Shown here one piece after another: positions 16,201 through 25,620 of a stretch of DNA of 64,000 nucleotides; the first letter of the stretch is position 1; each line of letters opens with the position of its first letter. The notes under the pieces were generated by a model, which made no database searches, had not been told where the DNA came from, and saw nothing but the letters and a program-made list of their open reading frames with translations. The translations under genes and the position numbers were made by a program. Source of the stretch: an uncultured Collinsella sp. (lineage in GTDB: Bacteria; Actinomycetota; Coriobacteriia; Coriobacteriales; Coriobacteriaceae); assembly GCA_900548265.1 (NCBI GenBank), contig URKG01000010.1:7001-71000 (forward strand), given 5' to 3'.

Positions 16201-19200
16201 ATGGTCTCTCGTATCTACGTGGAGAAGAAACCCGGGTTCGACGTCGAGGCTCAGCAGCTCAAGGGCGAGCTGACCGAGATTCTCGGCATCAAGGGCATCG
16301 AGGCCCTGAGGATCATCAACCGCTACGACGTCGAGGGCATCGACGAGGAGCTTTTCCGCTCCTGCGTGCCGACCGTCTTTAGCGAGCCCCAGGTCGATGT
16401 GACCTACGACGAGCTCCCCGCAAGCGATGGCGCCGTCTTTGCCGTCGAATTCCTGCCTGGCCAGTTTGACCAGCGCGCCGACTCCGCCAGCGAGTGCGTG
16501 CAGCTCATCAGCCAGGGCGAGCGCCCCGCCGTGCGCTCCGCCAAGGTCTATATGCTCTCGGGCGCTCTGGACGAAGCCGCCATCGAGGCCATCAAGCACT
16601 ACGTGGTGAACCCCGTCGAGGCGCGCATCGCCTCGCTCGACCTGCCCGAGACGCTGTACATGGAGACCCCCGAGCCCCAGCCCGTCGAGGTGCTCGACGG
16701 CTTCCGCGAGCTCGATGAGACCGGCCTTGCCGCCTTTATTTCTGAGCGCGGCCTTGCCATGGACGAGGCGGACATCGCCTTCTGCCAGCAGTACTTCCGC
16801 GATGAGGATCGCGACCCCACCATCACCGAGATCCGCGTGATCGACACCTATTGGTCCGACCACTGCCGCCACACCACCTTCGGCACCGTCCTGGATGACG
16901 TGACGATCGACGACGCCGTGGTGCAGCAGGCCTTCGACCGCTACATGGAGATGCGCCACGAGCTCGGTCGCGACGCCAAGCCCGTCTGCCTCATGGACAT
17001 GGGCACCATCGGCGCCAAATACCTCAAGAAGACCGGCGTCATGACCGATGTCGACGAATCCGAGGAGATCAACGCCTGCACCGTCAAGGTGAAGGTCGAT
17101 GTCGACGGCGAGGACCAGGACTGGCTGTTCCTGTTTAAGAACGAGACCCACAACCACCCGACCGAGATCGAGCCCTTCGGCGGTGCCGCCACTTGCGTGG
17201 GCGGCGCCATCCGCGACCCGCTTTCGGGCCGCAGCTACGTGTACCAGGCCATGCGTGTCACCGGCGCCGGCGACCCCACCGTCCCCGTGTCCGAGACGCT
17301 CGAGGGCAAGCTGCCGCAGCGCAAGCTCGTAACCACCGCTGCCGCCGGCTACTCCAGCTACGGCAACCAGATCGGCCTTGCCACCGGCCAGGTCAACGAA
17401 CTCTATCACCCCGGCTACGTAGCCAAGCGCATGGAGGTCGGCGCCGTCGTGGGCGCTACCCCGGCAAACCACGTGCGCCGCGAGTGCCCCGCCCCCACCG
17501 ACAAGATCATCCTGCTGGGCGGCCGCACCGGCCGTGACGGCATCGGCGGTGCCACCGGCTCCTCCAAGACCCAGAACACCGAGTCCATCGAGACCTCGGG
17601 CGCCGAGGTCCAGAAGGGTAACGCCCCGGTCGAGCGTAAGCTGCAGCGCCTCTTCCGCCGCGGCGACGCCTGCCGCCTGATCAAGCGCTGCAACGACTTT
17701 GGCGCCGGCGGCGTCTCGGTCGCCGTAGGCGAGCTTGCCGACGGCCTGTATGTCGACCTTGATACCGTGACCAAGAAGTACGACGGCCTGGACGGCACCG
17801 AGCTCGCTATTTCCGAGTCCCAGGAGCGTATGGCCTGCGCCGTCGCCGACAGTGACGTCGAGGAGTTCATGGGCTACGCCGCCGAGGAGAACCTCGAGGC
17901 GACCGTTATCGCCGAGGTTACCGCCGAGCCGCGCATGCGCATGGCTTGGAACGGTGTCGCCATCGTCGACCTATCCCGCGAGTTCCTCAACTCCAACGGC
18001 GCGCCCAAGCACCAGGTCGCCCACGTGTGCGCCCGCAGCGTGTGGCAGCCCAGCTGGGCCGGCACCACGCTTGCCGAGCGCATGACCTCGCTTGTCACCG
18101 ACCTCAACGTTGCCTCCAACAAGGGCCTTTCCGAGCGCTTCGACTCCACCATCGGTGCCGCAACCGTGCTTATGCCTTTTGGCGGCAAGACGCAGCTCAC
18201 CCCGAGCTCTGCCATGGTCGCCAAGTTCCCCGTGGACGGCGAGACCACCACGGCAAGCGCCATGGCATGGGGCTTCAACCCCTACCTGATGGAAGCCGAC
18301 CAGTTTGCCGGCGCCTACCTGTCCGTGGTCGAGTCCATCGCCAAGCTCGTGGCTGCCGGCTTTGAGCACAAGCGCGCCTATCTCTCCTTCCAGGAGTACT
18401 TCGAGCGTCTGCGCACCGAGGCCGAGCGCTGGGGCAAGCCCACGGCAGCCGTCCTGGGCGCCCTCATGGCCCAAGTCGACCTAGGTGCCGGCGCCATCGG
18501 TGGCAAGGATTCCATGAGCGGCTCGTTTGAGGACGAGGCCGGCGAGCTCAACGTTCCGCCGACTCTGATCAGCTTCGCTGTGGCCGTGGGCCGCGCGGCG
18601 CGCGCCGTCTCCCCTGAGTTCAAGGGCCTGACGCACCGCGTCGTCCGCATCGCCCCCGCCACCTACGGCGAGGACTACCGTCCCGACGCCCAGCAGCTGC
18701 TCGCCGCGTTTGACGCCGTCGAGGCGCTCACTGCTACCGGCGATGCCCTGGCCGTCTCCACGCCCGGCTACGGCTGCGGCGCCGAGAGCCTCTTTAAGAT
18801 GTGTGTCGGCAACCAGATCGGTATCGAGCTTGCCGAGGATGTGGACGTGGAGAGCCTCTTCACCCCGCTCTATGGCAGCTTTATCGTCGAGCTCGCCGAG
18901 GACGCCGAGCTGCCCGAGGTCGCCGACGGCGTTGTCGTCGAGCCCCTGGGTACCACCGTCGAGGGCTATGTCATCGACACCGGCTCCGAGATCATCGAGC
19001 TCGCCGAGCTCCAGGAGGCCTGGGAGAGCGGCATCGAGGGTGTCTTCGCCTACCGCAGCGCCGACAAGACCCCCGAGGTCGAGACCGTCGACTTCCGCGC
19101 CAAGGACATCCACGTGTACGGCGGCGCCAAGATCGCCCGTCCGCGCGTGATCATCCCCGTGTTCCCCGGCAACAACTGCGAGTACGACAGCGCCCGCGCC

Positions 19201-19947
19201 TTCCGTGCCGCCGGCGCCGAGGCCGACACCTTCGTGATCAACAATCTCACGCCCGAGGCCGTCGCCGAGAGCACCCACGAGCTTGCCCGCCGCATCCGTG
19301 CAAGCCAGATCGTCATGATCCCCGGCGGCTTCTCGGGCGGTGACGAGCCCGACGGCTCCGCCAAGTTCATCACGGCGTTCTTCCGCGCTCCCGAGGTCAC
19401 CGAGGCAGTCCGCGACCTGCTCAAGGCCCGCGACGGCCTGATGCTGGGCATCTGCAACGGCTTCCAGGCTCTGGTCAAGCTCGGCCTGGTGCCCTACGGT
19501 GACATCGTCGACGCCACGCCCGATGCGCCCACGCTGACATTCAACACCATCGGTCGCCATCAGAGCCGCCTGGTGCGCACCCGCATCTCGTCCAACCTGT
19601 CCCCGTGGCTGTCGCAGTGTAGCCTCGACGACCCCTACACCGTCGCCATCAGCCACGGCGAAGGCCGCTTTGTCGCCAACGACGAGGTACTCGCCCAGCT
19701 TATCGCCAACGGCCAGGTCGCCACGCAGTACGTGGGCGAGAACGGCAAGCCCAGCATGGACCTTTCCGTCAACCCCAACGGCTCCGCACTCGCCATCGAG
19801 GGCATCACGAGCCCCGACGGCCGCGTCCTGGGCAAGATGGGCCATGCCGAGCGTCGCGGCGACAACCTGTACCGCAACGTGCCCGAGCATGTCCCCGGCG
19901 ATAAGTTCATGCCGATCTTTGAGAGCGGCGTGGCCTACTTCGCTTAA
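16201..19947 (+). CDS. purL: phosphoribosylformylglycinamidine synthase, large single-chain form
   Basis: A 1248-residue FGAM synthase, the fourth step of purine synthesis. It is the long form that joins the synthetase (PurL) and glutaminase (PurQ) domains. Seen in order: FGAMS N-terminal region, TYWSDHCRHTTF near residue 217, the ATP-binding domain with NETHNHPTEIEPFGGAATC, the second AIRS-like repeat with GGKDSMSG near 765, and a C-terminal class-I glutaminase with PGNNCEYDSARAF and GICNGFQALVKLG (nucleophile Cys). ATG at 16201 is preceded by GGCAGGAA; an open frame continues upstream to 16093 without family sequence. It ends at a strong terminator. Confidence 0.96.
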   Translation: MVSRIYVEKKPGFDVEAQQLKGELTEILGIKGIEALRIINRYDVEGIDEELFRSCVPTVFSEPQVDVTYDELPASDGAVFAVEFLPGQFDQRADSASECVQLISQGERPAVRSAKVYMLSGALDEAAIEAIKHYVVNPVEARIASLDLPETLYMETPEPQPVEVLDGFRELDETGLAAFISERGLAMDEADIAFCQQYFRDEDRDPTITEIRVIDTYWSDHCRHTTFGTVLDDVTIDDAVVQQAFDRYMEMRHELGRDAKPVCLMDMGTIGAKYLKKTGVMTDVDESEEINACTVKVKVDVDGEDQDWLFLFKNETHNHPTEIEPFGGAATCVGGAIRDPLSGRSYVYQAMRVTGAGDPTVPVSETLEGKLPQRKLVTTAAAGYSSYGNQIGLATGQVNELYHPGYVAKRMEVGAVVGATPANHVRRECPAPTDKIILLGGRTGRDGIGGATGSSKTQNTESIETSGAEVQKGNAPVERKLQRLFRRGDACRLIKRCNDFGAGGVSVAVGELADGLYVDLDTVTKKYDGLDGTELAISESQERMACAVADSDVEEFMGYAAEENLEATVIAEVTAEPRMRMAWNGVAIVDLSREFLNSNGAPKHQVAHVCARSVWQPSWAGTTLAERMTSLVTDLNVASNKGLSERFDSTIGAATVLMPFGGKTQLTPSSAMVAKFPVDGETTTASAMAWGFNPYLMEADQFAGAYLSVVESIAKLVAAGFEHKRAYLSFQEYFERLRTEAERWGKPTAAVLGALMAQVDLGAGAIGGKDSMSGSFEDEAGELNVPPTLISFAVAVGRAARAVSPEFKGLTHRVVRIAPATYGEDYRPDAQQLLAAFDAVEALTATGDALAVSTPGYGCGAESLFKMCVGNQIGIELAEDVDVESLFTPLYGSFIVELAEDAELPEVADGVVVEPLGTTVEGYVIDTGSEIIELAELQEAWESGIEGVFAYRSADKTPEVETVDFRAKDIHVYGGAKIARPRVIIPVFPGNNCEYDSARAFRAAGAEADTFVINNLTPEAVAESTHELARRIRASQIVMIPGGFSGGDEPDGSAKFITAFFRAPEVTEAVRDLLKARDGLMLGICNGFQALVKLGLVPYGDIVDATPDAPTLTFNTIGRHQSRLVRTRISSNLSPWLSQCSLDDPYTVAISHGEGRFVANDEVLAQLIANGQVATQYVGENGKPSMDLSVNPNGSALAIEGITSPDGRVLGKMGHAERRGDNLYRNVPEHVPGDKFMPIFESGVAYFA

Positions 19948-19984
19948 ACCTTTCCCATCGGGTACAATCCCTTCGGGTAACAAC

Positions 19985-20020
19985 ACCCGCCACCGGCACA
20001 TCCGGTGGCGGGTTCTTTTT
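19985..20020 (+). terminator. terminator of purL
   Basis: 12-bp stem ACCCGCCACCGG / CCGGTGGCGGGT with a 5-nt loop, followed by TCTTTTTT, 38 nt after the purL stop. Confidence 0.9.
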
Positions 20021-20046
20021 TGCTTCGCGCATGTAGGAAGGACATC

Positions 20047-20982
20047 ATGGAAAGCCGCAAGCCGTATCTCGCCACCCTGCCCGGACTCATCCTGGGCTGC
20101 CTCGTCTGCTGTGCACTCTGGGGATCGGCCTTTCCCTGTATCAAGATCGGTTACGCACTCTTTGGTATCCCAGCGCACGATAGCGCCTCGCAGCTGCTCT
20201 TTGCGGGCTTGCGCTTCACGCTTGCCGGCGCCCTGGTTATCGTTGGGATGAGTGCGGCCCAACGCCGCCCCCTCATTCCGCAGGCTCGCGACATCAAGCC
20301 CATCTTTGTCTTGTCGCTCTTCCAGACTATCGGGCAGTACTTCTTTTTCTATCTGGGCCTCTCGCGCGCCAGCGCCATGTCGAGCTCCATCATCGAGGCC
20401 AGCGCCAACTTCCTCGCAATCCTCTTTGCCGCCCTGGCGTTTCGCACCGAGAAGCTCAATACGGCCAAGGTGCTTGGCTGTGCGCTGGGCTTTGCCGGCG
20501 TCGCGCTCGTCAACCTTTCGGGCGCGGATGGCACCTTTGGCTTCAGGCTCGATGGCGAGGGCTTTATCCTAGCCTCCACCGTCGCGGGTGCCCTTTCGAC
20601 CTGCCTGATTGGCATCTTCTCGCGTGAGCACGACGGCGTCTTGCTTGCCGGGTGGCAGTTCTTAGTCGGCGGCCTGGTCCTCACCGCCATCGGCTTTTTG
20701 ATGGGTGGCGCGCTCTCCCCCACGGCGATTGCCCCCGCCATCGCGCTCATCATCTACATGGCGCTTATCTCCGCGGTCGCCTACTCGCTGTGGTCGCGCC
20801 TGCTTGCCGTCAACCCCGTCAGCCGCGTCTCGGTCTTTGGGTTTATGAACCCCGTCTTTGGTGTGCTGCTGAGCGCGCTGCTGCTCGGCGAGGGCGCTGG
20901 CACGAGCCCCATTACCGTCATCGTTGCCCTGCTGTTGGTTTGCGGCGGCATCATCATCGTAAACAAGCCCAAAAAGGCCTAG
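20047..20982 (+). CDS. EamA/DMT-family transporter
   Basis: A 311-residue protein with about ten membrane segments in two EamA repeats (CALWGSAFPCIKIGYALFG at the start of repeat 1; a WSRLLAVNPVSRVSVFGFMNPVFGVLLSALLLGE stretch in repeat 2). Drug/metabolite superfamily members usually export amino acids or nucleosides; the substrate is not predictable. ATG at 20047 chosen for AGGAAGG upstream; the frame is open further upstream but runs through the purL terminator. The terminator between it and purL suggests its own promoter. Confidence 0.85.
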   Translation: MESRKPYLATLPGLILGCLVCCALWGSAFPCIKIGYALFGIPAHDSASQLLFAGLRFTLAGALVIVGMSAAQRRPLIPQARDIKPIFVLSLFQTIGQYFFFYLGLSRASAMSSSIIEASANFLAILFAALAFRTEKLNTAKVLGCALGFAGVALVNLSGADGTFGFRLDGEGFILASTVAGALSTCLIGIFSREHDGVLLAGWQFLVGGLVLTAIGFLMGGALSPTAIAPAIALIIYMALISAVAYSLWSRLLAVNPVSRVSVFGFMNPVFGVLLSALLLGEGAGTSPITVIVALLLVCGGIIIVNKPKKA

Positions 20983-21131
20983 CGAGCTCACCTTTTTAGG
21001 GAGGGCATTCGCATACTTTAGCTTAATGGAGCACACTGGTTCTCGTTGATTTCGTACCGAGTCGCGGCGGCAGACGCCCGTCTTGCCGCACCGCGCCTGG
21101 GCATTATGGCCGGTGGCCCCCCCACGAACGC

Positions 21132-21171
21132 AAAAGGGGCGCACGACCAAACACGGTCGTATTCCCCTTTT
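21132..21171. terminator. bidirectional terminator between convergent genes
   Basis: Arms AAAAGGGG...ACGACC and GGTCGT...CCCCTTTT with a 3-nt internal mismatch, A-run on one side and T-run on the other. It abuts the stop of the GGDEF gene (minus strand) and lies downstream of the EamA gene (plus strand). Confidence 0.75.
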
Positions 21172-22314
21172 CTAGCGTATTTGTACGCCGGCTTTCTTTT
21201 TCTCGGCCTTGACGCGATAGAGCTCCGCATCGGCAGCGCGAAGTAAGTCTTGCCAGGTATCAACACTATCGCCGACCCGCGCGCAACCGATGGGCATCCG
21301 CAATGCATACGGCACCTCGGCATGCGCGAGCTCGTCGTTGATTGTCGCGCACAGATGCATGATATCCTGTTCCGCCGCTGCCTTTTGGAGCACCACGAAC
21401 TCATCGCCACCATAACGCGCGATAAAGCCACCAGACGCCGAGCAGACATCCTTGAGCGCCGTCGCAACAACCTGAAGAGCATGGTCGCCCTCCACATGTC
21501 CATAGCGATCGTTAATCTGCTTAAAGCCGTCAGCGTCCATCATAAGCAGATATACATCTTCGGCCTGATCCACATTTGAAAAGAGCGACAGCATATAGGT
21601 CTCAAAACGGTTGCGGTTGTTGAGTCCAGTCAACGGGTCAGTCGAGATCAGTTGCTCCTGGCAGATGATATAGAGCAGCAACATGCTAATCATTATGCCG
21701 ACACAAAGGCCAGGCACCGAGTATACGATCTGAAAGGTACCGCCCACCAGGGCCGGAATGGCGAAAAATGCCAAGGTTCGATAGATAGCCTTCGTCTGCA
21801 GGCTCTCGACCCTGCGAGATTGCACAAACGCATGCAGGGACGTATGTATAACGTAACAGTAGCTGACAATGGGCTGGATCATATAGGCAAAGCCGCGACG
21901 ATACACGCCCTGCGAATCGATATAGAACAAGGCGTGCGTCCAGTAACTGGTAAAAGCCAGCACGACCACCAGAGCCGTAGGCAACGTTACAAGCACCACC
22001 CTATAGCGCGAGGTCACAAGGCGAGAGCCCTGCATCGTCTCGGAATAGATAAACCAAATGAGACACGCGATGGCAAAGAGCGAAAACGAAACCGCGTTGG
22101 AAATCCAGTTGGCAGCAATACCCAACGTGCCGTCCGCACCATCCGAAAGCGTCCAGATCATATCGAATAATATGTACGCGGCAGAGGTGTAGCCAAGCAT
22201 GCTGAACAATAGCTGCAGGGTGCTCGAGAACAAGGAGCGACGACTTCGCGCGGCAAGCCCGATAAGAACAATCATGCATAGCAGGAATATCTCAATCTTG
22301 AGTGCCTTAACCAC
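21172..22314 (-). CDS. membrane-anchored GGDEF diguanylate cyclase
   Basis: A 380-residue protein with six to seven hydrophobic segments (residues about 5-215) followed by a GGDEF domain. The domain shows DPLTGLNNRNRFE, a KQINDRYGHVEGDHAL metal and substrate region and an intact ARYGGDEFVVL active site, so cyclic-di-GMP synthesis is likely. I see no RxxD inhibitory site just before GGDEF. The GTG at 22314 is preferred because AAGGGATGG precedes it; a TTG at 22332 is in frame. No EAL domain or receptor is adjacent. The membrane sensor part is not recognised. Confidence 0.85.
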   Translation of the reverse strand: MVKALKIEIFLLCMIVLIGLAARSRRSLFSSTLQLLFSMLGYTSAAYILFDMIWTLSDGADGTLGIAANWISNAVSFSLFAIACLIWFIYSETMQGSRLVTSRYRVVLVTLPTALVVVLAFTSYWTHALFYIDSQGVYRRGFAYMIQPIVSYCYVIHTSLHAFVQSRRVESLQTKAIYRTLAFFAIPALVGGTFQIVYSVPGLCVGIMISMLLLYIICQEQLISTDPLTGLNNRNRFETYMLSLFSNVDQAEDVYLLMMDADGFKQINDRYGHVEGDHALQVVATALKDVCSASGGFIARYGGDEFVVLQKAAAEQDIMHLCATINDELAHAEVPYALRMPIGCARVGDSVDTWQDLLRAADAELYRVKAEKKKAGVQIR

Positions 22315-22415
22315 TAGACGCCATCCCTTCAATATCCGAATGGTCAGAATCGCCCAATTCGAATCAGGGCAATAAACACCCCTTTACTCCGCAGGGGCAA
22401 AGGGAATCATAGCAA

Positions 22416-22457
22416 AGCGCCCGAACATCACTGCAAAACAGTTTCTGTTCGGGCGCT
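22416..22457 (-). terminator. terminator downstream of the KdgT-like gene
   Basis: 12-bp perfect stem AGCGCCCGAACA / TGTTCGGGCGCT with an 18-nt loop, 47 nt beyond the permease stop, with AT-rich sequence following on the minus strand. Confidence 0.75.
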
Positions 22458-22503
22458 CGGACGGCGCGAATTGCACGCCGGAATCAATTATCGGTAACGG
22501 CCG

Positions 22504-23526
22504 TTACTCGCCGTCGATGTCGGTCGCGACGGCCTCCTCGATGGCCTCGACACCGGCAGGCGACAGATCCTCCTTGCCCTGGCAGAACTTCTTGTCGACC
22601 CAGCCGGTCAGAATCGGAGCCATGATTGCCGTGATGATAACGGCAGTGGCAATCTGGGCGTACGCGGTGGGCGCAAACTCGGCGTAGCGCGGCGCGACCT
22701 CGGCGAGAGCAACCGGCGTGGTCATAGCCGTGCCGGCGATGGTGGAACAAGCCACGGCAGCCTTGCCGTTACCACCGCACAGGCGCTCGAACGCAAAGGT
22801 AATGGGACCGACGACAAACAGCGTGACAAGGCCCAGCAAGATGCCGGAAATACCACCAGTGATAAAGCTCGACAGGCTCATGGACGCGCCAAGCTGAAAT
22901 CCGATGACGGCAATCGCAGGGTTGGCACCGGGAACTAGCAGGTTCTTGATAAACGGGAACAGGTTGCCCAGAACCATGCCGATAACGAGCGGCAAAATGG
23001 AGCCGATGATAGTACCGACAGGGATGTTGGCAAGGCCCGAAACACCAAGGATGATCATCGTGACGGCGGGGCCGGCCGTAAAGAACAGGATACCGACGGC
23101 GCCCTGCTCGGACTCATCGCCGAACTCGCCCATGATGCCCGTATAGAGCGCCATGTTGCAAAACGTAATGCCGCCGATGATAGACACGGAGCTCAGACCC
23201 AGGAAGTTATCGTTAAAGAAATATGCCACGCCTAGGCCGAGAGCCGCTGCGACGACCAGCTTGGGAATCAGCACGACGATGCCGGTCTTGATGGCGCCCG
23301 GCGTGGACTTGAAGCTGATGCCGGCGCCCACAAACAGCAGGATCGCGGCGACGATGGTATTGGAGCCACCGCGGCAGGCAGCCGTAAAGAAGCCGCCGAT
23401 CTCAAAAACCTGCGGGCAGAAGGTGTTGAGCAAAAGACCGACGATCATCGGATAGATCATGATGTCGCCCGGAATGCGCGGGACCTTGAATTTCTTTTGC
23501 TCGTTGGTGGTTGCTTCCTGTGCCAT
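22504..23526 (-). CDS. kdgT: 2-keto-3-deoxygluconate permease family transporter
   Basis: A 340-residue membrane protein of the KdgT family: KVPGDIMIYPMIVG-like N-terminus (PRIPGDIMIYPMIVGLLLNTF), GGSNTIVAAILLFVGAGI, and TAMTTPVALAEVAPRYAEFAPTA near residue 265. Family members import 2-keto-3-deoxygluconate, a pectin or glucuronate breakdown product, with protons. No kdg or uxu enzyme genes are nearby, so the substrate is inferred from family only. ATG at 23526 has only a weak GGGG upstream. Confidence 0.82.
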   Translation of the reverse strand: MAQEATTNEQKKFKVPRIPGDIMIYPMIVGLLLNTFCPQVFEIGGFFTAACRGGSNTIVAAILLFVGAGISFKSTPGAIKTGIVVLIPKLVVAAALGLGVAYFFNDNFLGLSSVSIIGGITFCNMALYTGIMGEFGDESEQGAVGILFFTAGPAVTMIILGVSGLANIPVGTIIGSILPLVIGMVLGNLFPFIKNLLVPGANPAIAVIGFQLGASMSLSSFITGGISGILLGLVTLFVVGPITFAFERLCGGNGKAAVACSTIAGTAMTTPVALAEVAPRYAEFAPTAYAQIATAVIITAIMAPILTGWVDKKFCQGKEDLSPAGVEAIEEAVATDIDGE

Positions 23527-23675
23527 GAAACCCCATTTCCGCTGACGGGGTACAAAAGCCCACGTCACGCTTTGCTACAGTAAAGTTTGACCATGGTACC
23601 AGAAGAAATAGACCAGCTCGGTGAAAAATCCGACAAGTTGGGATGGAACGAGATTCGGCGCCCGCGACGCCACCC

Positions 23676-23999
23676 CTATATAAGGCTCAAGACAATATAG
23701 AGTACGATGCCCGAGACGCAGCACCACAGCATCGATTTTGTCTTGACCGCCACGACCACGACGCCGGCGGCCGCAATCCAGGGAACCAAGGCAGGCCAGA
23801 GTCCCGCGTCGAACGCGCCGGGGCTCACCAAGTCGTTGGCGACCAGCGCGGCAAAGGCAGCGGGCGGGATATAGCCCAGGGCCTCGGTAATGCGGGGCGA
23901 CAGGGTCCGCCCGCGCAAGGCGAACGCCGGCGCGATGCGAAAGAACGCGATAGCAGCCCACGACGACAGCCACAGAACCAAGAACTCGTTAACGGGCAT
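23676..23999 (-). CDS. azlD: AzlD-family small subunit of a branched-chain amino acid exporter
   Basis: A 107-residue protein with about four hydrophobic segments, following azlC with an 11-nt overlap (azlC stop at 23989). AzlD pairs with AzlC to export branched-chain amino acids or analogues. The ATG at 23999 gives the usual family length; sequence upstream of it in this frame lies inside azlC. Confidence 0.85.
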   Translation of the reverse strand: MPVNEFLVLWLSSWAAIAFFRIAPAFALRGRTLSPRITEALGYIPPAAFAALVANDLVSPGAFDAGLWPALVPWIAAAGVVVVAVKTKSMLWCCVSGIVLYIVLSLI

Positions 24000-24681
24000 C
24001 GCGGGCACCTCTTCCGTCAAATACAGCATCGCACGCCAGCGCAATGGCAATGCCGACCACGACGCTTGCCGGCACGGCAATATTCGTGAGGCCCAAGAAC
24101 TTGCATACGGCGACGGACACCGCGCCCGAAACCGCCGCGACAACGTTGCCGCGCGACAGCCGCTGCGAAAAGAGCAGGCAGATAAAGAGTGAGGTGCAGA
24201 CAAAGGCTGCAATGGCGGTGGGAACATCGACAACGGCGCCGACGATGGCGCCCGTCGTACACGAAACGCCCCATGTTGCGATAAGGATCACGTTGAGCAC
24301 GAAGGACTCACGCGGGCCCCAATCCTCCCCTTCAACCAACTTGGCAAGCGAGATGCCGTATGCCTCCTCGGTAAGTGTCGCGGCAACAGCCAGCGTCTGA
24401 CGCTTCGAGGCACCCCTCAGATGCGGTGCGATCGATGCCGAGTAAAGCGCAAAGCGCGAGGAGATGGCGGCGACGCTCGCGATAATCGAAGGTGCCGGTA
24501 CGCCCGCCAGCCAAAGATTGCAGATCATAAACTGCCCGCTGCCCGTCACAAACGTGCTGCTCAGAGCAAAGACCATCCAGGGCTCCATTCCCGTCTGCCC
24601 CATGATCATTCCGCACGGCGCGCCTATTGCAACATAGGTAAGCATCACCGGCCAGACGGTTCTAACGATTTTGAGCACCAT
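23989..24681 (-). CDS. azlC: AzlC-family large subunit of a branched-chain amino acid exporter
   Basis: A 230-residue membrane protein with the AzlC pattern: GAPCGMIMGQTGMEPWMVFALSSTFVTGSGQFM at the N-terminus, SRFALYSASIAPHLRG, and LTEEAYGISL near residue 105. ATG at 24681 follows AGGATGAG; upstream codons in the frame lack family sequence. It faces the HD hydrolase gene across a 126-nt divergent promoter region. It could balance the liv importer encoded in the same window, although that link is only by theme. Confidence 0.88.
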   Translation of the reverse strand: MVLKIVRTVWPVMLTYVAIGAPCGMIMGQTGMEPWMVFALSSTFVTGSGQFMICNLWLAGVPAPSIIASVAAISSRFALYSASIAPHLRGASKRQTLAVAATLTEEAYGISLAKLVEGEDWGPRESFVLNVILIATWGVSCTTGAIVGAVVDVPTAIAAFVCTSLFICLLFSQRLSRGNVVAAVSGAVSVAVCKFLGLTNIAVPASVVVGIAIALACDAVFDGRGARDAR

Positions 24682-24807
24682 ACGCTTCTCATCCTGACAA
24701 GGTCTCCAAGCCGCATGTAGCGATACGGCAGAATCATCATCCGACAGCAACCGAGTTCACCTACAATTGCCACCGGATCGAAAGACACAACTTTTTAGGA
24801 AGTCATT

Positions 24808-25620
24808 ATGACAGCTATCGATCGAGACCGGGCGCGCGCGGCCTTCAAAAGCTACACCGATGCCTACGACGCCACCAACCCACGCATCGCGCTCAAAATC
24901 GAGCATACGTACCACGTTGCCGAGGCATGCGATGCCGTGGCGCGCGAGCAGGACTGGTCGTCAGAAGATATTGACCTGGCATGGCTTTGCGGCCTGCTGC
25001 ACGATATGGGCCGCTTTGAGCAGCTGCGACGCTGGAACACCTTTAAGGACGCCGAGAGCATAAGCCATGCGGTGCTGGGCATCGAGATCCTCTTTGGCGA
25101 GAATCCCGCCGATGCACCCGCCACGACAAACATCCGTGACTTTATCGAAACCGGTGCGCATGACGAGCTCATCCGAGCGAGCATCGCCTATCACAGCGAC
25201 TTTCGCCTGCCGGCACAACTCGACGAGCGTACACGGTGCTTCTGCGATATCGTGCGCGATGGTGACAAGATCGACATTATGCGCACCATCGCCGACAGCA
25301 CCGTCGACACCATCCTCAAGGTGGACGAGAAGACGTTTCTCGGCAGCCGTTTCTCGTCGCCGACACTTGCCGTTTTTGACGAGCACCGCTGCGTCGCACG
25401 CGATGAACGCAACGAGCCCGCAGACTACCTGGTGGGACTCATCTGCTTTATGTTTGAGCTCGTCTATCCAGCGAGCCGCGCGCTGGCGCGCGAGCAGGGC
25501 GATATCTACCGCCTGCTCGACGCACCCTTTGGCATTACGCGCCCCTTTACCAATCCCGCCACGCAAGCGACCTGGGAGCGCCTAAAGGACGAGATGCGCG
25601 ACTGGCTGGCGCGTGCCTAG
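24808..25620 (+). CDS. HD-domain phosphohydrolase
   Basis: A 270-residue protein with an HD metal-binding domain: H at EHTYHVAEACDAVA near residue 34, then LCGLLHDMGRFEQ (the HD pair) near 67 and a later AHDELIRASIAYHSDF and VRDGDKIDIM. These are consistent with a nucleotide or phosphate-ester hydrolase; the substrate is unknown. AGGAAG precedes the ATG. Its TAG stop overlaps by 3 nt the TAG stop of the convergent etfA gene, so the two transcripts must overlap. Confidence 0.8.
   Translation: MTAIDRDRARAAFKSYTDAYDATNPRIALKIEHTYHVAEACDAVAREQDWSSEDIDLAWLCGLLHDMGRFEQLRRWNTFKDAESISHAVLGIEILFGENPADAPATTNIRDFIETGAHDELIRASIAYHSDFRLPAQLDERTRCFCDIVRDGDKIDIMRTIADSTVDTILKVDEKTFLGSRFSSPTLAVFDEHRCVARDERNEPADYLVGLICFMFELVYPASRALAREQGDIYRLLDAPFGITRPFTNPATQATWERLKDEMRDWLARA

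Noticed and set aside
18481..20262. 593-codon frame opposite the purL end and EamA start
   Set aside because: It spans two conserved genes and a terminator on the other strand.
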